The notes: generated from the sequence alone by a model not told the origin. A stretch of 64,000 nucleotides of DNA from Deltaproteobacteria bacterium (GCA_011526105.1 WYAZ01000171.1:62001-126000), one strand, 5' to 3'; positions 18,338-27,777 are shown, numbered from the stretch's first letter. A program made the numbers and translations.

Positions 18338-18977
18338 CGCCCTCTTGGCGCTTGAGGCCCGCTGCATCCAGATACCAGGTCAAAACGCCTTCGCCCAGGG
18401 CGGAGGAGAACCGCACCGTGAAGTGATCCGCGGTCGGGCGGATGAGCAGGCGGCCGTCCGAGCCGGTGCGGGGGAAGCGCACCGCATAAGTCCGCGACCA
18501 AGGCGTGACGTAGGGGTAGGTCACGCGGAGGTTGGCGTTGGTCTTGAGGCGGGTGACCACGCCATCGACCTTCTCTCCCTCATCACCTTCCAAGGTGACC
18601 CGCCAGATCGACTCCTCCTTGCCGAAGTCGTTCCAGCTCGCATCGGCGGTGTAGGCGGCAAAGAAGAACTCGAAGTTCTCCTCGGCCCCGCCTTCGAGCA
18701 GGGCCAGCCGGCGGGCTTCGTCGCTGCCGCGGCCATAGACATTGGGGTGCGCCACGAGGAAGGCCTGCCGGAACTCGGGCGAGTGAAAGGTGGCCGAAAC
18801 GAACAGGACCGCCTCGAGCAACTCGTAGACCTTATCCGAGCGGGTCCAGCGACCTAAGACCTCTTTGTAGTCTTTCTCGGTGGGCACCTGCGTGTGCATG
18901 AGCCGAACCCGGACCGGTTCGGCGCTCGCACAGGCGAGGCACGACGAAAGACCCATGATGGCGAACAACCTCTTCAC
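18312..18977 (-). CDS. Lipoprotein, last gene of the AAA-bactofilin operon
   Basis: 221 aa from a GTG at 18977 that overlaps the stop of the third bactofilin (GTGA). The N-terminus (MKRLF then hydrophobic, CLAC) is a lipoprotein-type signal. The mature part is a mixed alpha/beta domain of about 190 residues with no motif I recognise. Coupling to the bactofilin genes suggests an envelope partner of the bactofilin scaffold; this is inference only. Its C-terminal coding end overlaps nadB by 26 bases on the opposite strand. Confidence 0.8.
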   Translation of the reverse strand: MKRLFAIMGLSSCLACASAEPVRVRLMHTQVPTEKDYKEVLGRWTRSDKVYELLEAVLFVSATFHSPEFRQAFLVAHPNVYGRGSDEARRLALLEGGAEENFEFFFAAYTADASWNDFGKEESIWRVTLEGDEGEKVDGVVTRLKTNANLRVTYPYVTPWSRTYAVRFPRTGSDGRLLIRPTADHFTVRFSSALGEGVLTWYLDAAGLKRQEGATPAPSAQ

Positions 18978-19498
18978 GACACCTCCGGGGCCACAGGCCT
19001 GCGTTTCACCTTCACGCGCATCCGCGGCCGACGCGGCCGACCCACCTTTTCGCGGGCCGGGGGCGCGCTGGAGACCTCGCTCAGCTCTGGCCTCGGGATG
19101 GGCACCGGCGGCCGCTCCTCGAGCTCGGTCCGCGACTCCTCGTCCACGCCCGCGAGATGGCGGACCGGCCCTCCATCCGTACGCACCCGGCCTCGAATCG
19201 CCGCCCCCTCGCGAAGGATGAGTTGCTCGGTGCTCAAGTCTCCCAGGATGCGCGCCCCTTCCTCCAGCACGATGCGCTCGAGCCCGGAGAGCGCCCCGCG
19301 CACGACGCCGAACACGACGATCTCGCGGGCCTTGATGTCGCCTTCGACCACACCCGAGGTCCCCACCGTGACGCGCGCGTCGGTCTCGACTTCGCCGATG
19401 ACGGTCCCGAGCACACGGACGTCATCGTGGCCGAGAACGCGACCCCGCAACACCGCGTCGGACTCGATCACGGTCTCGCGCTCAGAGCTATGGTTCAT
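18974..19498 (-). CDS. Bactofilin, third of three
   Basis: 174 aa from the ATG at 19498, which lies 11 bases inside the preceding bactofilin gene. The core (about residues 10-110) shows the regularly spaced small-hydrophobic beta-helix turns of bactofilins (VRVLGTVIGEVETDA, VVFGVVRG). A basic, Pro/Arg-rich tail (about 120-174) ends in several KR clusters, which could bind membrane or DNA. Bactofilins polymerise without nucleotide into cytoskeletal filaments at the membrane. It is the longest of the trio and the only one with a long tail. Confidence 0.88.
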   Translation of the reverse strand: MNHSSERETVIESDAVLRGRVLGHDDVRVLGTVIGEVETDARVTVGTSGVVEGDIKAREIVVFGVVRGALSGLERIVLEEGARILGDLSTEQLILREGAAIRGRVRTDGGPVRHLAGVDEESRTELEERPPVPIPRPELSEVSSAPPAREKVGRPRRPRMRVKVKRRPVAPEVS

Positions 19499-19835
19499 CC
19501 TCGTCATCCCGCCCCGAGCGGGGCTTGGCCATGTGTACTTGGCCGCGGAAGTCGGCACCATCCTCGATGAGCACGCGATCCGCTTTGAGTTGTCCTTCGA
19601 CCACCGCGCTGGCCTCGAGCTGCACCACCTGCGAAGCGCTGAGATCCGCCCGAGCTCTCCCCTTGACCAGGATGCGCCGAGCGCGTGCTTCCCCGACCAG
19701 GGTACCTTGGCGCTCGACGACCACACGCTCGGCCTCGATCTCGCCCTCGATGGCGCCGAACACGATGACCTCGCCGCGGCTCTCGAGTCGCCCCTCGATG
19801 CGTGATCGCGCTCCGACGCGGCTCGCCCCTCTCAA
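19488..19835 (-). CDS. Bactofilin, second of three
   Basis: 115 aa. The only plausible start is a TTG at 19835 that overlaps the stop of the first bactofilin (TTGA); no ATG or GTG exists early enough to keep the fold. Almost the whole protein is bactofilin beta-helix (IEGRLESRGEVIVFG, VVEGQLKADRVLIEDG) with very short ends, ending in an acidic tail. Expected to co-polymerise or form a scaffold with its neighbours. Confidence 0.85.
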   Translation of the reverse strand: MRGASRVGARSRIEGRLESRGEVIVFGAIEGEIEAERVVVERQGTLVGEARARRILVKGRARADLSASQVVQLEASAVVEGQLKADRVLIEDGADFRGQVHMAKPRSGRDDEDEP

Positions 19836-20227
19836 GAGAACACCCCGGGGGCGCGGCCCTCGACCGGAAAGCGCATCAGCACTCGGCCGACGAGTCGAGC
19901 GCCCTCCTCCACTTGAATGACCGGCGCCTCCACGTCCCCTTCCACGTCCGCGGAGCTCGAAAGGACGATGCGCTCGGTCGCGCGGATCTGACCACGCACT
20001 GTGCCGCGAACCACGACCTCAGAGGCAAGAACTTCTGCCTCGACCCGCGCCCCGACCTCGATGAGCGCTCGGCGCTCGAGCCGGAGTCGACCCCGCACAT
20101 GCCCACGCACGATGAGATCCTCGGACGAGGAGACCAATCCCTCGACGCTGAGGTCGGGCCCGATCTCGGCCGCGCCACCGAGACGAGGCCACTCCACGTC
20201 CCGGTCTCGTCCTTCGGAGCGCCTCAC
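19832..20227 (-). CDS. Bactofilin, first of three
   Basis: 131 aa from a GTG at 20227 overlapping the stop of the AAA ATPase gene; a GTG at 20197 would give 121 aa and is also possible. Bactofilin repeats cover about residues 20-120 (LIVRGHVRGRLRLE, VVVRGTVRGQI, VVEGDVEAP). No membrane segment. Order and tight overlaps place it as the first structural gene after the ATPase. Confidence 0.85.
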   Translation of the reverse strand: MRRSEGRDRDVEWPRLGGAAEIGPDLSVEGLVSSSEDLIVRGHVRGRLRLERRALIEVGARVEAEVLASEVVVRGTVRGQIRATERIVLSSSADVEGDVEAPVIQVEEGARLVGRVLMRFPVEGRAPGVFS

Positions 20228-21726
20228 TCCTTCACACCAAACAGATCGAGCACGGAGGAGTCGAGCGTGGCCGGACGCGCGCGGTTCTTGGCCCACTCCC
20301 TCAGCTCTTTGATCTTCTCTTCGTAGGTTCGGTAGAGCGGAACCGTGAACTTGAGCGCGTTCCGCATGTCCACCTCGGACACGTCGCGCTTCGCGGCGAA
20401 CGCAGAGTAGAGGGCCGAGATCACGACCTGCTCGAGCTCCGCCCCAGAGAAGTGCTCCGCGATCTTGGCCAGCTCCGGGAGCGCCGGAAAGGCGTCCGGC
20501 TGGCGTCCGCGCTTTCGCATGTGGATCTTGAGGATTTCGAGGCGCTCGTGGGGATTGGGCAGGTCCACGAAGAAGATCTCGTCGAATCGGCCCTTTCGGA
20601 TGAGCTCGGGCGGCAAGCCAGAGACGTCGTTGGCGGTGGCCACCACAAAGACCTCCGCGCTCTTCTCCGCTAGCCAGGTGATAAAACTGCCGAACACGCG
20701 CGTGCTGGACTCCCCCCCCTCGTCGCTGGACGCGAAGCCCTTCTCGATCTCGTCCACCCAGAGCACGACGGGAGACAAGCTCTCCGCCACCTTGATGGCG
20801 TCGCGGATGGCGGCCTCGGGCGCACCGCCCGCGCCGGAGAAGACCGCGCCGACGTCGAGGCGCAAGAGCGGAAACTTCCAGAACTCGGCCACCGCCTTCG
20901 CCGAGAGCGACTTGCCGCAGCCCTGCACCCCGAGGAGCAGGAGCCCCTTGGGTGGCGGCAGACCAAAGGTCCGCGCCTCATCACCAAACGCCGAAGTGCG
21001 CTCGTCGAGCCAGCGCTTCATCTCTCCGAGCCCGCCGACGTCCGACAGAGACTCGCCGAGCTCATGGAACTCGAGCACGTCGGTGGAGCGGAGGATGTGC
21101 TTCTTTTCCTCGACGACGAGCTTCAGGTCGGCGTCGACCAGACCTTTGCGGAGCACCATGACCTTTCGGAAGACCCGCTCGGCCTGATTGCGCGACAGAC
21201 CGAGCGCGGACCGCACGGCCCGCTCACGGATCTCCTCGGGCACATCGATCTTCTCGTTCACGCAGACCTCGTCGAGCACCTCTTTGAGCTCGACCGCTTT
21301 GGGGAGCGGGAGATCGAGCACCGCGGCTTCCTTCTCGAGATCCGGCGGAAGCACGAGCACCGGCGCCACCAAGATGATGCTCTGCCGGCGCTTGGCGCAT
21401 TGCCGCAGGCGCTCGCGAAGCTTTCGGATGACCAATGGGTCTCCGAGGTACTGGTGAAAGTCGAAGAGGACAAAGAGCTCCGGGGTCTCGGTGTCGCGGA
21501 TCCGGTCGAGGGCGACCCCAGGATCGCCAAACACGCCCGGCCCCTCGGGCGTCTCGCCGAAGCCGCGGGCGATGGACCAGGTAGAGATGCTCTTCCTTCC
21601 GGCCGCCCCCGCCTCCTCGATGAGCCGAAACGCGCGTTCCTCCTCTTGTGTGATCACGTAGATGAGGGGATAGGCCGCGCGGGAGAGGACCGCGAGTTCC
21701 CGCGCCACCGGATGCAGCTTGGACAC
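20224..21726 (-). CDS. Ycf46-like AAA+ ATPase
   Basis: 500 aa. The N-terminal half (1-230) is the alpha/beta region typical of Ycf46-like proteins, with [10 protein letters not shown] and ILVAP motifs. The AAA module has Walker A GVQGCGKS (about 267-274), Walker [11 protein letters not shown] (about 322-331), sensor 1 VATANDVS and the arginine-finger region RKGRFDE. AAA proteins remodel other proteins using ATP. It heads a coupled operon with three bactofilins and a lipoprotein, which suggests, without proof, a role in bactofilin assembly or localisation. Confidence 0.9.
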   Translation of the reverse strand: MSKLHPVARELAVLSRAAYPLIYVITQEEERAFRLIEEAGAAGRKSISTWSIARGFGETPEGPGVFGDPGVALDRIRDTETPELFVLFDFHQYLGDPLVIRKLRERLRQCAKRRQSIILVAPVLVLPPDLEKEAAVLDLPLPKAVELKEVLDEVCVNEKIDVPEEIRERAVRSALGLSRNQAERVFRKVMVLRKGLVDADLKLVVEEKKHILRSTDVLEFHELGESLSDVGGLGEMKRWLDERTSAFGDEARTFGLPPPKGLLLLGVQGCGKSLSAKAVAEFWKFPLLRLDVGAVFSGAGGAPEAAIRDAIKVAESLSPVVLWVDEIEKGFASSDEGGESSTRVFGSFITWLAEKSAEVFVVATANDVSGLPPELIRKGRFDEIFFVDLPNPHERLEILKIHMRKRGRQPDAFPALPELAKIAEHFSGAELEQVVISALYSAFAAKRDVSEVDMRNALKFTVPLYRTYEEKIKELREWAKNRARPATLDSSVLDLFGVKE

Positions 21727-21776
21727 GGGGGATAAGGTAGCGCGCTTTCAGGGGGAAGCGAAACCGGGGGCGAACC

Positions 21777-21796
21777 GGGTTTTGAGATGAGCTCTA
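21777..21796 (-). repeat. Copy B of the interspersed terminal-repeat sequence
   Basis: On the minus strand it starts with TAGAGCTCATCTCAAAACCC, and the TAG is the stop codon of the small acidic protein gene. It lies in the short gap before the AAA ATPase gene. It matches copy C at 56883 over 20 bases with one difference. No inverted partner is seen within the gap. Confidence 0.6.
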
Positions 21797-22105
21797 ACCT
21801 TTGACGATGACTTTGCCGGCCCGGCCCTTCTTGCCCCGGCCGAGGTCGGGATCCTGCTGTGGAGACAGGCCCAGTAGAGGGTCCCGCCCTCCGGCCTCCT
21901 CCTCCTCCTCGGGCTCCTCTTCTTCGTCCTCGCCCTCGGGATTCAGCTTCTTCTTTAAAAGATCGGCGAACGCGACCTTGGCTTTGCCGCGGGTGACCTT
22001 CGCATGCTCGGCCCGCCGTTCTTCGAGCTCCTCGAGGTGCTCGGGCGTGTTCATCATGCCGGAGCCAGACTCGAGCCCGTAGCGGCCGACGATCTTCTTC
22101 GACAC
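21794..22105 (-). CDS. Small charged protein with an acidic stretch
   Basis: 103 aa from a GTG at 22105, eight bases after the upstream gene's stop. The start SKKIVGRYGLESG is followed by a charged helix and then about 15 nearly continuous Glu/Asp residues (near 60-75), a Gly/Pro segment and a basic end (GRGKKGRAGKVIVKG). It looks soluble and partly disordered. Family not recognised. Downstream partner of the 191-aa gene. Confidence 0.65.
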   Translation of the reverse strand: MSKKIVGRYGLESGSGMMNTPEHLEELEERRAEHAKVTRGKAKVAFADLLKKKLNPEGEDEEEEPEEEEEAGGRDPLLGLSPQQDPDLGRGKKGRAGKVIVKG

Positions 22106-22113
22106 GGCGCCGC

Positions 22114-22689
22114 CTACCTGAGGCCGCGCTCGCGCGCGAGGCGATAGGTCTTGGCGGTGTCTTTGGCGACCTCGAGGAACTCGAGCAAGGCACCGGCGCA
22201 GTCCTCGCCGTCCCAGTCCGAGGGGCGCGCCCGCTTGAAGAGCTCGATGAGGCGGTCGGCCATGCCGGTGACCTGAGAGGACCACTCCACGGCGTCCAGC
22301 ACCTGCGGCTCGAAGAGAATCTCCTCCGGCTCGAACGCGTCTTCGCCTCGGAAGAACGTCATGCGGACTTCGTTGCTCTGCCTCTCGAACAACAAACCGT
22401 GTGCGGACTCCGCAAGCATGACGGTCTCGGGCTCGCCGTCGATCACGTAGGAGACGCTGCGCACGATGTTGGTCAGGAGCCGAACGATCGGCTCGGCCTT
22501 TCTGTCGCCCAGAGGTTTGCCGTCTCGACTGATGATGAGAGACCCGTAGAGGCCGCTTCCGAATTCAAACGAGCCCTTCAGGCTCTCGAAGGCCTCGAGC
22601 ACCTTTTGGCTCTCGTAGGCCTTGGCGCCCGCATCGGGGTCGCCCGCGTAGAGCACGAAATCGAGCTCCACTGCCGTTCGCTTGGTCAT
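22114..22689 (-). CDS. Conserved-looking cytoplasmic protein, function unknown
   Basis: 191 aa from an ATG, no signal or membrane segment. Alternating beta and alpha pattern with an acidic C-terminal half; no catalytic motif that I can name. Codon pattern is typical of the neighbourhood, so it is likely a real gene. It is followed eight bases later by the small acidic protein and is separated from the nusB operon by 84 bases. Confidence 0.75.
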   Translation of the reverse strand: MTKRTAVELDFVLYAGDPDAGAKAYESQKVLEAFESLKGSFEFGSGLYGSLIISRDGKPLGDRKAEPIVRLLTNIVRSVSYVIDGEPETVMLAESAHGLLFERQSNEVRMTFFRGEDAFEPEEILFEPQVLDAVEWSSQVTGMADRLIELFKRARPSDWDGEDCAGALLEFLEVAKDTAKTYRLARERGLR

Positions 22690-22773
22690 GCGAAAGGGTT
22701 AGCACAGCCCGAAACCGCTTGCCACCTGGTCTAAACGAGCCCTGGCTGGCCTGGCTCGGGCAGAAGCTGGGGC

Positions 22774-23337
22774 TCAGGCGCCGGCGACGTCGAGTCCGCT
22801 CTTTTGGCCAAGCTCGCGGAGGTCCTTCCGCGCGCGTTCGAGCTCGCCTCGCGCATCGAGCAGGACCAGACGTTCAAAGGGCGCATCCTTGGTGGCTTTC
22901 GCCGCGATCCAGGCCCGGACGATCTCGAGCGCATCCACGTTGTGGTCCTCACCCGAGAGACGCGCGCGGTCGGCGGTGCCAAGCTCGGGGGTGGCCAGCG
23001 CCACGTCCTCCGCCTTGGCATCGGAGAGGATACGGAACATCTTCTCGAGTGTGTCGGTCCACTCGACTCGGGTGCGAGGCCGGGGCTCGCCCAGCCCATA
23101 GAGGAAGATGCGCCGTGCGCCCAGGCGCCCGAGCGCCGAGGTCAGAACCGACTCGCCTTCCCGACCGGCGAAGGTCCCTTTCTTAATCATTCGCCCGAGT
23201 CGGCCCGACAAACGCCAGTCGACGAAGCCGGCGACCCCCAGAGGCTGCCGGCGCTGCTCATAGAGGGGGAGCATCAGCGCGTCGACGACCAAGCCGTCGA
23301 GACCGGCCGGATTCCCGGTCATGACCCTCACCAGCAC
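22774..23337 (-). CDS. Stand-alone M17 leucyl-aminopeptidase N-terminal-like domain
   Basis: 187 aa from a GTG at 23337 (ATG at 23322 possible). The pattern DALMLPLYEQRRQPLGVAG, then DWRLSG and GREGESVL, matches the N-terminal macro-like domain of M17 leucyl aminopeptidases, but the metal-binding catalytic domain is absent and the gene stops there. Its role is unclear; it may bind a ligand or another protein. Last gene of the glyA-nrdR-rib-nusB run, seven bases after nusB. Confidence 0.7.
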   Translation of the reverse strand: MLVRVMTGNPAGLDGLVVDALMLPLYEQRRQPLGVAGFVDWRLSGRLGRMIKKGTFAGREGESVLTSALGRLGARRIFLYGLGEPRPRTRVEWTDTLEKMFRILSDAKAEDVALATPELGTADRARLSGEDHNVDALEIVRAWIAAKATKDAPFERLVLLDARGELERARKDLRELGQKSGLDVAGA

Positions 23338-23344
23338 TTCGGCA

Positions 23345-23806
23345 TCACCTTCGAAGACGATCGAGCAGCCCGTTCACGAAGGCGCTCGACTCCTTGCTGC
23401 CGAAGGACTTCGCCAACTCGACCGCCTCGTTGATGGCGACCTTACGCGGGATCTCCTCGGCCAAAAAGAGCAGCTCGAAGGCCGAGAGCCGGAGGAGGTT
23501 CCTGTCCACGCAGCTCATGCGATCGAGGCGCCAGTGGGAGGACGTCTCGGTGATGGCGGCGTCGATGGCCTCGAGCTCACCCGAGACCCCAAAGACGAGT
23601 CGACGCAGGTGGGCCTCGACGTCCGTCGACGGCCGTTCGAGCCGGTCCGGCTGCCGCGAAATGAACGGCGGAACCGGATCGAGCACCTCCCCGGTGGCGA
23701 AGGTCTCGAGGAACCCCGAGACGGCGGCGTCTGCGGAGGTCCGGGCGAGATCCATCCCGTAGAGGATCATCAACGCGAACTCGCGGGCCTGCCTCCGAGA
23801 TCCCAT
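23345..23806 (-). CDS. nusB: Transcription antitermination factor NusB
   Basis: 153 aa, the usual size. An all-helical protein beginning SRRQAREFALMILYGMD, typical of NusB, with the conserved C-terminal KVAINEAVELAKSFG stretch. NusB pairs with NusE (S10) on boxA RNA to prevent early termination in rRNA operons. It overlaps ribH by 37 bases, matching the ribH-nusB order found in many bacteria. Confidence 0.93.
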   Translation of the reverse strand: MGSRRQAREFALMILYGMDLARTSADAAVSGFLETFATGEVLDPVPPFISRQPDRLERPSTDVEAHLRRLVFGVSGELEAIDAAITETSSHWRLDRMSCVDRNLLRLSAFELLFLAEEIPRKVAINEAVELAKSFGSKESSAFVNGLLDRLRR

Positions 23807-24282
23807 CCTGCCTCTCCCAGCCTCTTCTTCAGGCTGACCATCTCGATGGCTGCCAGCGCAGCCTCGAAGCCTTTGTTGCCGTGTTTCGTCCCTGCGCGCT
23901 CCACCGCCTGATCGATCGTCTCCGTGGTCAGGACCCCGAAGGTCACCGGGACCCCAGCGGTCAGCGCGACGCTGGCGACCCCCTTGGCCACCTCGCCCGC
24001 CACGTACTCGAAGTGGGGCGTGCCCCCGCGGATGACGGTGCCGAGCGCGATGACCGCGTCGAAGCGACCGGATTCAACCATCCACTTCACCGCCACCGGC
24101 ATCTCCCAGGTCCCCGGCACACGCACGATCTCTCGGTCCGACGGGCTGCCGCCATGGCGCGTGAGGCAGTCCACTGCACCTTCGAGCAAGCGCTCGGTGA
24201 TCGCGGCGTTGAAACGGCTCACAACGATTCCAAAGCGGTAGCCTTCGATCGTCAGGTGTCCTTCGTGTGCTGCTCCCGTCAT
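23770..24282 (-). CDS. ribH: 6,7-dimethyl-8-ribityllumazine synthase
   Basis: 170 aa. Lumazine synthase motifs are intact: VVSRFNAAITE, VPGTWEMPVA, ALGTVIRGGTPHFEYV with the catalytic histidine, and GVLTTETIDQA. It condenses dihydroxybutanone phosphate with the ribitylaminouracil in riboflavin synthesis, usually as an icosahedral shell. The extended C-terminus overlaps the nusB start. Confidence 0.95.
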   Translation of the reverse strand: MTGAAHEGHLTIEGYRFGIVVSRFNAAITERLLEGAVDCLTRHGGSPSDREIVRVPGTWEMPVAVKWMVESGRFDAVIALGTVIRGGTPHFEYVAGEVAKGVASVALTAGVPVTFGVLTTETIDQAVERAGTKHGNKGFEAALAAIEMVSLKKRLGEAGWDLGGRPASSR

Positions 24283-24294
24283 CTCCGTCTCCCT

Positions 24295-25488
24295 TCAGCT
24301 CGAGGCCACGGCGTCCACCGGAAGTGGTACCCGCTCCGTCAGCTCGAGATCGAAGCCTTCGATCCCGACGATGCGTACTTCATGGTTGGACATGAGGCGA
24401 AATCGGCGAACCCCCAGGCCCTTGAGTATCTGCGCCCCGATGCCGAACTCGCGAAGGTCCATCCGGGCGCCGACCCGCCGGTACTTCTCTCCGGAGGCAC
24501 CCTCGCTCTGGGCGATGCGGTCGAGCTTCTGCGCGAGCCCCACGCCTTCAGGGTCCTTTCGCAACAGGTAGACGAACACCCCGCGCCCCTCCGCCTGGAT
24601 GAGACTCATCGCCGCTCGCAGCTCGACGCCGCCGCCGCTCAAAGCGAGTCCGACGAGATCCGAGGGGAGCTCGACCGACTGCACACGGACCAGCGGGGGC
24701 TCGTCTCCGCTGACGTCCCCCTTGACCAGGGCGATGTGCTCGCTCTGGTCGATCACCGAGCGGAAGACCTGCGCGGACACCGTGCCCCAGTCGGGGGTCT
24801 CAATGAGCCGCTCGGACACACGCTCGACCAGGGATTCGCGCGAGAGCCGATACTCGATGAGGTCGGCGATGCTCACAATGCGGAGACCGTGAAGGGTCGC
24901 GAAGGCCTCGAGCTCGGGACGACGCGCCATGGTGCCGTCCTCGTTCATGATCTCGCAGATGACCCCGGCGGGTATCAGTCGAGCCAAACGCGCCAGATCC
25001 ACGGAGCCCTCGGTTTGCCCGGTCCGAACCAGCACCCCGCCCCGTCGCGCACGAATCGGAAACACGTGGCCGGGCTTGACGATGTCCTCGGCGGTGGCCT
25101 CGGCCCGCACGGCGGTGCGAATGGTGTGGGCGCGATCGGCGGCGCTGATGCCGGTGGTGACGCCCTCGCGAGCTTCGATGGACACTGTGAAGCCGGTCTC
25201 GAAGGGCGACTCGTTGGACTCGACCATCATCGGGAGTCCGAGACGCCGGATCTGATTCTCGGTGAGGGTCAAACAGATCAGGCCTCGTGCGTGGGTGGCC
25301 ATGAAGTTGATGGCGGCCGGAGTTACGAGCTCGGCCGCCATGCAGAGATCGCCCTCGTTCTCGCGGTCTTCATCGTCGACGAGGATGACCATCTTGCCGG
25401 CCGCGATGTCGGAGATCGCCGCCTCGACGTTGGCGACGGCGGCCAGCGAACGTCCCGCGCCCGACTCAGCTCGTGGCTTCGCGCCCAT
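24295..25488 (-). CDS. ribB: Dihydroxybutanone-phosphate synthase with a degenerate GTP cyclohydrolase II domain
   Basis: 397 aa from the ATG at 25488 (in-frame GTG at 25539). The N-terminal DHBP synthase domain has [11 protein letters not shown] and [15 protein letters not shown]. The C-terminal region (about 205-385) has the outline of GTP cyclohydrolase II ([25 protein letters not shown]) but lacks the HSEC segment and the cysteine triad that bind catalytic zinc. So it probably makes only dihydroxybutanone phosphate, like the RibBX type. No other ribA is in the window. Sits between ribE and ribH in the operon. Confidence 0.9.
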   Translation of the reverse strand: MGAKPRAESGAGRSLAAVANVEAAISDIAAGKMVILVDDEDRENEGDLCMAAELVTPAAINFMATHARGLICLTLTENQIRRLGLPMMVESNESPFETGFTVSIEAREGVTTGISAADRAHTIRTAVRAEATAEDIVKPGHVFPIRARRGGVLVRTGQTEGSVDLARLARLIPAGVICEIMNEDGTMARRPELEAFATLHGLRIVSIADLIEYRLSRESLVERVSERLIETPDWGTVSAQVFRSVIDQSEHIALVKGDVSGDEPPLVRVQSVELPSDLVGLALSGGGVELRAAMSLIQAEGRGVFVYLLRKDPEGVGLAQKLDRIAQSEGASGEKYRRVGARMDLREFGIGAQILKGLGVRRFRLMSNHEVRIVGIEGFDLELTERVPLPVDAVASS

Positions 25489-25570
25489 GGGAATGGTGGC
25501 GATAGGCCCAACCACCCGGATTCGCAACAAACAAAGCACCGGCCCGGGAAACCCCGGAAAGCACCGAGGT

Positions 25571-26170
25571 CTAGGCGCCGCGATACTCGAGCAGCCGCGC
25601 TACGTGCCGGGCGAGGACGTCGGCCTCCAGGTTCACGGGATCCGAGGGCCGCCGGTGCGAGAGCGTGGTGACCTGCCAGGTGTGCGGGATGATCGAGACC
25701 GAGAAGCTCGAACCCGAGACCCCGGTGACCGTGAGCGAGATCCCGTCCAGGGTGATGGAGCCGCGGGCCGCGATGAGCGGAAGGATCTCCGCCGGCGTTT
25801 CGATGTCGAGGTCGTAGGCGTTCTCGCGCGGCGTCACGCGCTGGATGATCCCGACCCCATCGACGTGGCCCGAGACGATATGGCCGCCGAGGCGATCACC
25901 GACCGCGAGCGCCCGCTCGAGGTTGATCTGGCCCCCGGCGCGCAGCTGCCCGAGCGTCGTTCGCTCGAGGGTCTCGGGGCCCACCTCGACCGTGAAGCTC
26001 GAACCCATGAGCCGTGTGACGGTGAGGCAGACCCCCGAACAAGCGATGGAGTCACCGAGCTTCATCGAGGACTCCGGCAGCTCGCTCTTGACGGTCATGA
26101 CCCGGCCCCCGCGCGGACCGGCGTCGAAGGCGCTGACGCGGCCCATGGCCTCGATGATCCCCGTGAACAT
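25571..26170 (-). CDS. ribE: Riboflavin synthase alpha chain
   Basis: 199 aa. Starts [10 protein letters not shown], the family hallmark. Two homologous barrels are visible: [11 protein letters not shown] in the first and [14 protein letters not shown] in the second, with [10 protein letters not shown] between. It dismutates two lumazines into riboflavin as a trimer. It follows ribD after three bases. Confidence 0.95.
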   Translation of the reverse strand: MFTGIIEAMGRVSAFDAGPRGGRVMTVKSELPESSMKLGDSIACSGVCLTVTRLMGSSFTVEVGPETLERTTLGQLRAGGQINLERALAVGDRLGGHIVSGHVDGVGIIQRVTPRENAYDLDIETPAEILPLIAARGSITLDGISLTVTGVSGSSFSVSIIPHTWQVTTLSHRRPSDPVNLEADVLARHVARLLEYRGA

Positions 26171-26173
26171 GAT

Positions 26174-27304
26174 CTAGCTCCGCCTCGTGCGCACGCGACC
26201 GGTCAACATCAGATCGCGACCCACCGGCACCGCTTCGAGGCGGTCCAGCTCGAGCGCGTCCGCGAGGGACGAGACCCCCGTGCCTCCGAAAGCGCCCGGG
26301 GCCGCTTCGCCGCCGATCAGCTTCGGGGCCACAAAGAGCACCACGCGATGCACGGCCTTGGCGTCGAGAAACGCGCCGTGGATGGTCTGGCCCCCCTCGA
26401 CGAGGACTCCGTTGTGACCCCTCTTGTAGAGCAGCTCGAGGACCTTGCCGATTCGAACCCGGCCGCTCTTGTCCGAGGGCAGGATCTGAACGTCCACCCC
26501 CAGCGCCTCGAGCGCCCTTCGTCGCCGGGCGCTGGCCGCGAGCGTCGTGACCACGAGCGTGGGCACCCTGGCGGCGGTCTTGGCGAGCTTGCTGCTCGGC
26601 GGGAGCCGCAGCTTGGAGTCGAGCACGACTCGGAGCGGGTTCTTTGCGCCGGTCGCCCGAGCGGTGAGGCTGGGGTCGTCCGCGAGCGCGGTCTCGATGC
26701 CGATCACGATGCAGTCCAGCTCGGCTCGCAGCGCCCGTCCGGCGCGCCGCGCCGCCGGCCCAGTGATCCATTTGGAGTCCCCGCTGCGCGTCGCGGTGCG
26801 CCCGTCCAAGCTGACCGCGGCCTTGAGCACAACGAAGGGAGAGCGGCGGGTGATGGCGTGGTTAAAGGCCTCGTTGAGCGCGCGGCACTCCTCCTCGAGG
26901 ACCCCGATGGCGACCTCGAGGCCGGCCTTCTCGAGCTCCACGATGCCGCGCCCGCTCACCCGGGGGTTTGGATCGCGCGAACCCACGACCACCCGTTTGA
27001 TGCCTGCGTCCAGGATCGCGCGCGTGCAAGGCGGCGTGCGACCGAAGTGCACGCAGGGTTCGAGCGTCGCGTAGAGCGTGGCCCCTTTCGCCTTGGCCCC
27101 GGCCTTTCGGAGCGCGTCGACCTCCGCGTGATCCTCGCCGGCCTCTCGGTGATAGCCGATGGCGATGATGCGGCCGCCGCGGACGACCACCGCCCCCACC
27201 GCGGGGTTGGGGCTGGTGTGTCCGACGCCTCGCCGGGCCTCATCCAGAGCGCGGCGCATGAATCTCTCATCGTCGGCCGCGGCGCGGACCCGAGCTCGGC
27301 TCAC
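26174..27304 (-). CDS. ribD: Bifunctional riboflavin deaminase/reductase
   Basis: 376 aa. The N-terminal deaminase domain has the zinc ligands HAEVDAL and [14 protein letters not shown]. The C-terminal reductase domain starts near residue 150 with [14 protein letters not shown] and has [10 protein letters not shown]. It performs the second and third steps of riboflavin synthesis. Its start overlaps the nrdR stop by four bases. No FMN riboswitch is seen upstream. Confidence 0.95.
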   Translation of the reverse strand: MSRARVRAAADDERFMRRALDEARRGVGHTSPNPAVGAVVVRGGRIIAIGYHREAGEDHAEVDALRKAGAKAKGATLYATLEPCVHFGRTPPCTRAILDAGIKRVVVGSRDPNPRVSGRGIVELEKAGLEVAIGVLEEECRALNEAFNHAITRRSPFVVLKAAVSLDGRTATRSGDSKWITGPAARRAGRALRAELDCIVIGIETALADDPSLTARATGAKNPLRVVLDSKLRLPPSSKLAKTAARVPTLVVTTLAASARRRRALEALGVDVQILPSDKSGRVRIGKVLELLYKRGHNGVLVEGGQTIHGAFLDAKAVHRVVLFVAPKLIGGEAAPGAFGGTGVSSLADALELDRLEAVPVGRDLMLTGRVRTRRS

Positions 27305-27777
27305 GAAGCGGCACCCTCGCTCTTCTTCGCGTCGAGGAAGTGCTTGAACTCCTCGGCAAAAGCCTCGAGGTCCTGGTGACCCCGGTAGCGAGCGGCGTAG
27401 CGTACGTAGGCGATGTCGTCGAGCTCGGAGAGCCGTATCAAGATCTCTTCGGCGATGACCGAGGACTCGACCTCTTTCTCGCCGGTCTCTTGAAGCTGCT
27501 TCTCCAGGTCGTCGACCAGATCTTCGAGGGTGCTCTCGGGGACGGGTCGCTTCTCGGAGACCAAGCGGAGCGCGCGCAGGATCTTCTGCCGCTCAAAGGG
27601 CTCGCGGCGTTCGTCGCTCTTTACGACCTGCGGCAGGATTTCTTCGATGCGCTCATACGTGGTGAAGCGCCGGCCGCAGTCATTACACTCGCGCCGGCGG
27701 CGGATGATGGCGCCGTCCTTGGACAGCCTCGAGTCAATCACCTTGTTCTCGGTGTGACCGCAGAAAGGGCACTTCAT
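27301..27777 (-). CDS. nrdR: Transcriptional repressor NrdR
   Basis: 158 aa. The N-terminal zinc ribbon has CPFC at 3-6 and [13 protein letters not shown] near 31. The ATP-cone domain follows from about residue 50. NrdR senses adenine nucleotides and represses ribonucleotide reductase genes. It is placed directly before ribD, as in many proteobacteria. The upstream gap of 115 bases to glyA holds no other gene. Confidence 0.95.
   Translation of the reverse strand: MKCPFCGHTENKVIDSRLSKDGAIIRRRRECNDCGRRFTTYERIEEILPQVVKSDERREPFERQKILRALRLVSEKRPVPESTLEDLVDDLEKQLQETGEKEVESSVIAEEILIRLSELDDIAYVRYAARYRGHQDLEAFAEEFKHFLDAKKSEGAAS

Noticed and set aside
24990-25050. His to Gln change in the DHBP synthase motif (GQTEG)
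   Set aside because: I recall this variant as common in RibB/RibBA proteins of related groups, so it is not taken as loss of function.
23881-27379. Two very long plus-strand open frames across the rib operon
   Set aside because: Antisense to ribH, ribB, ribE and ribD, all with intact motifs.
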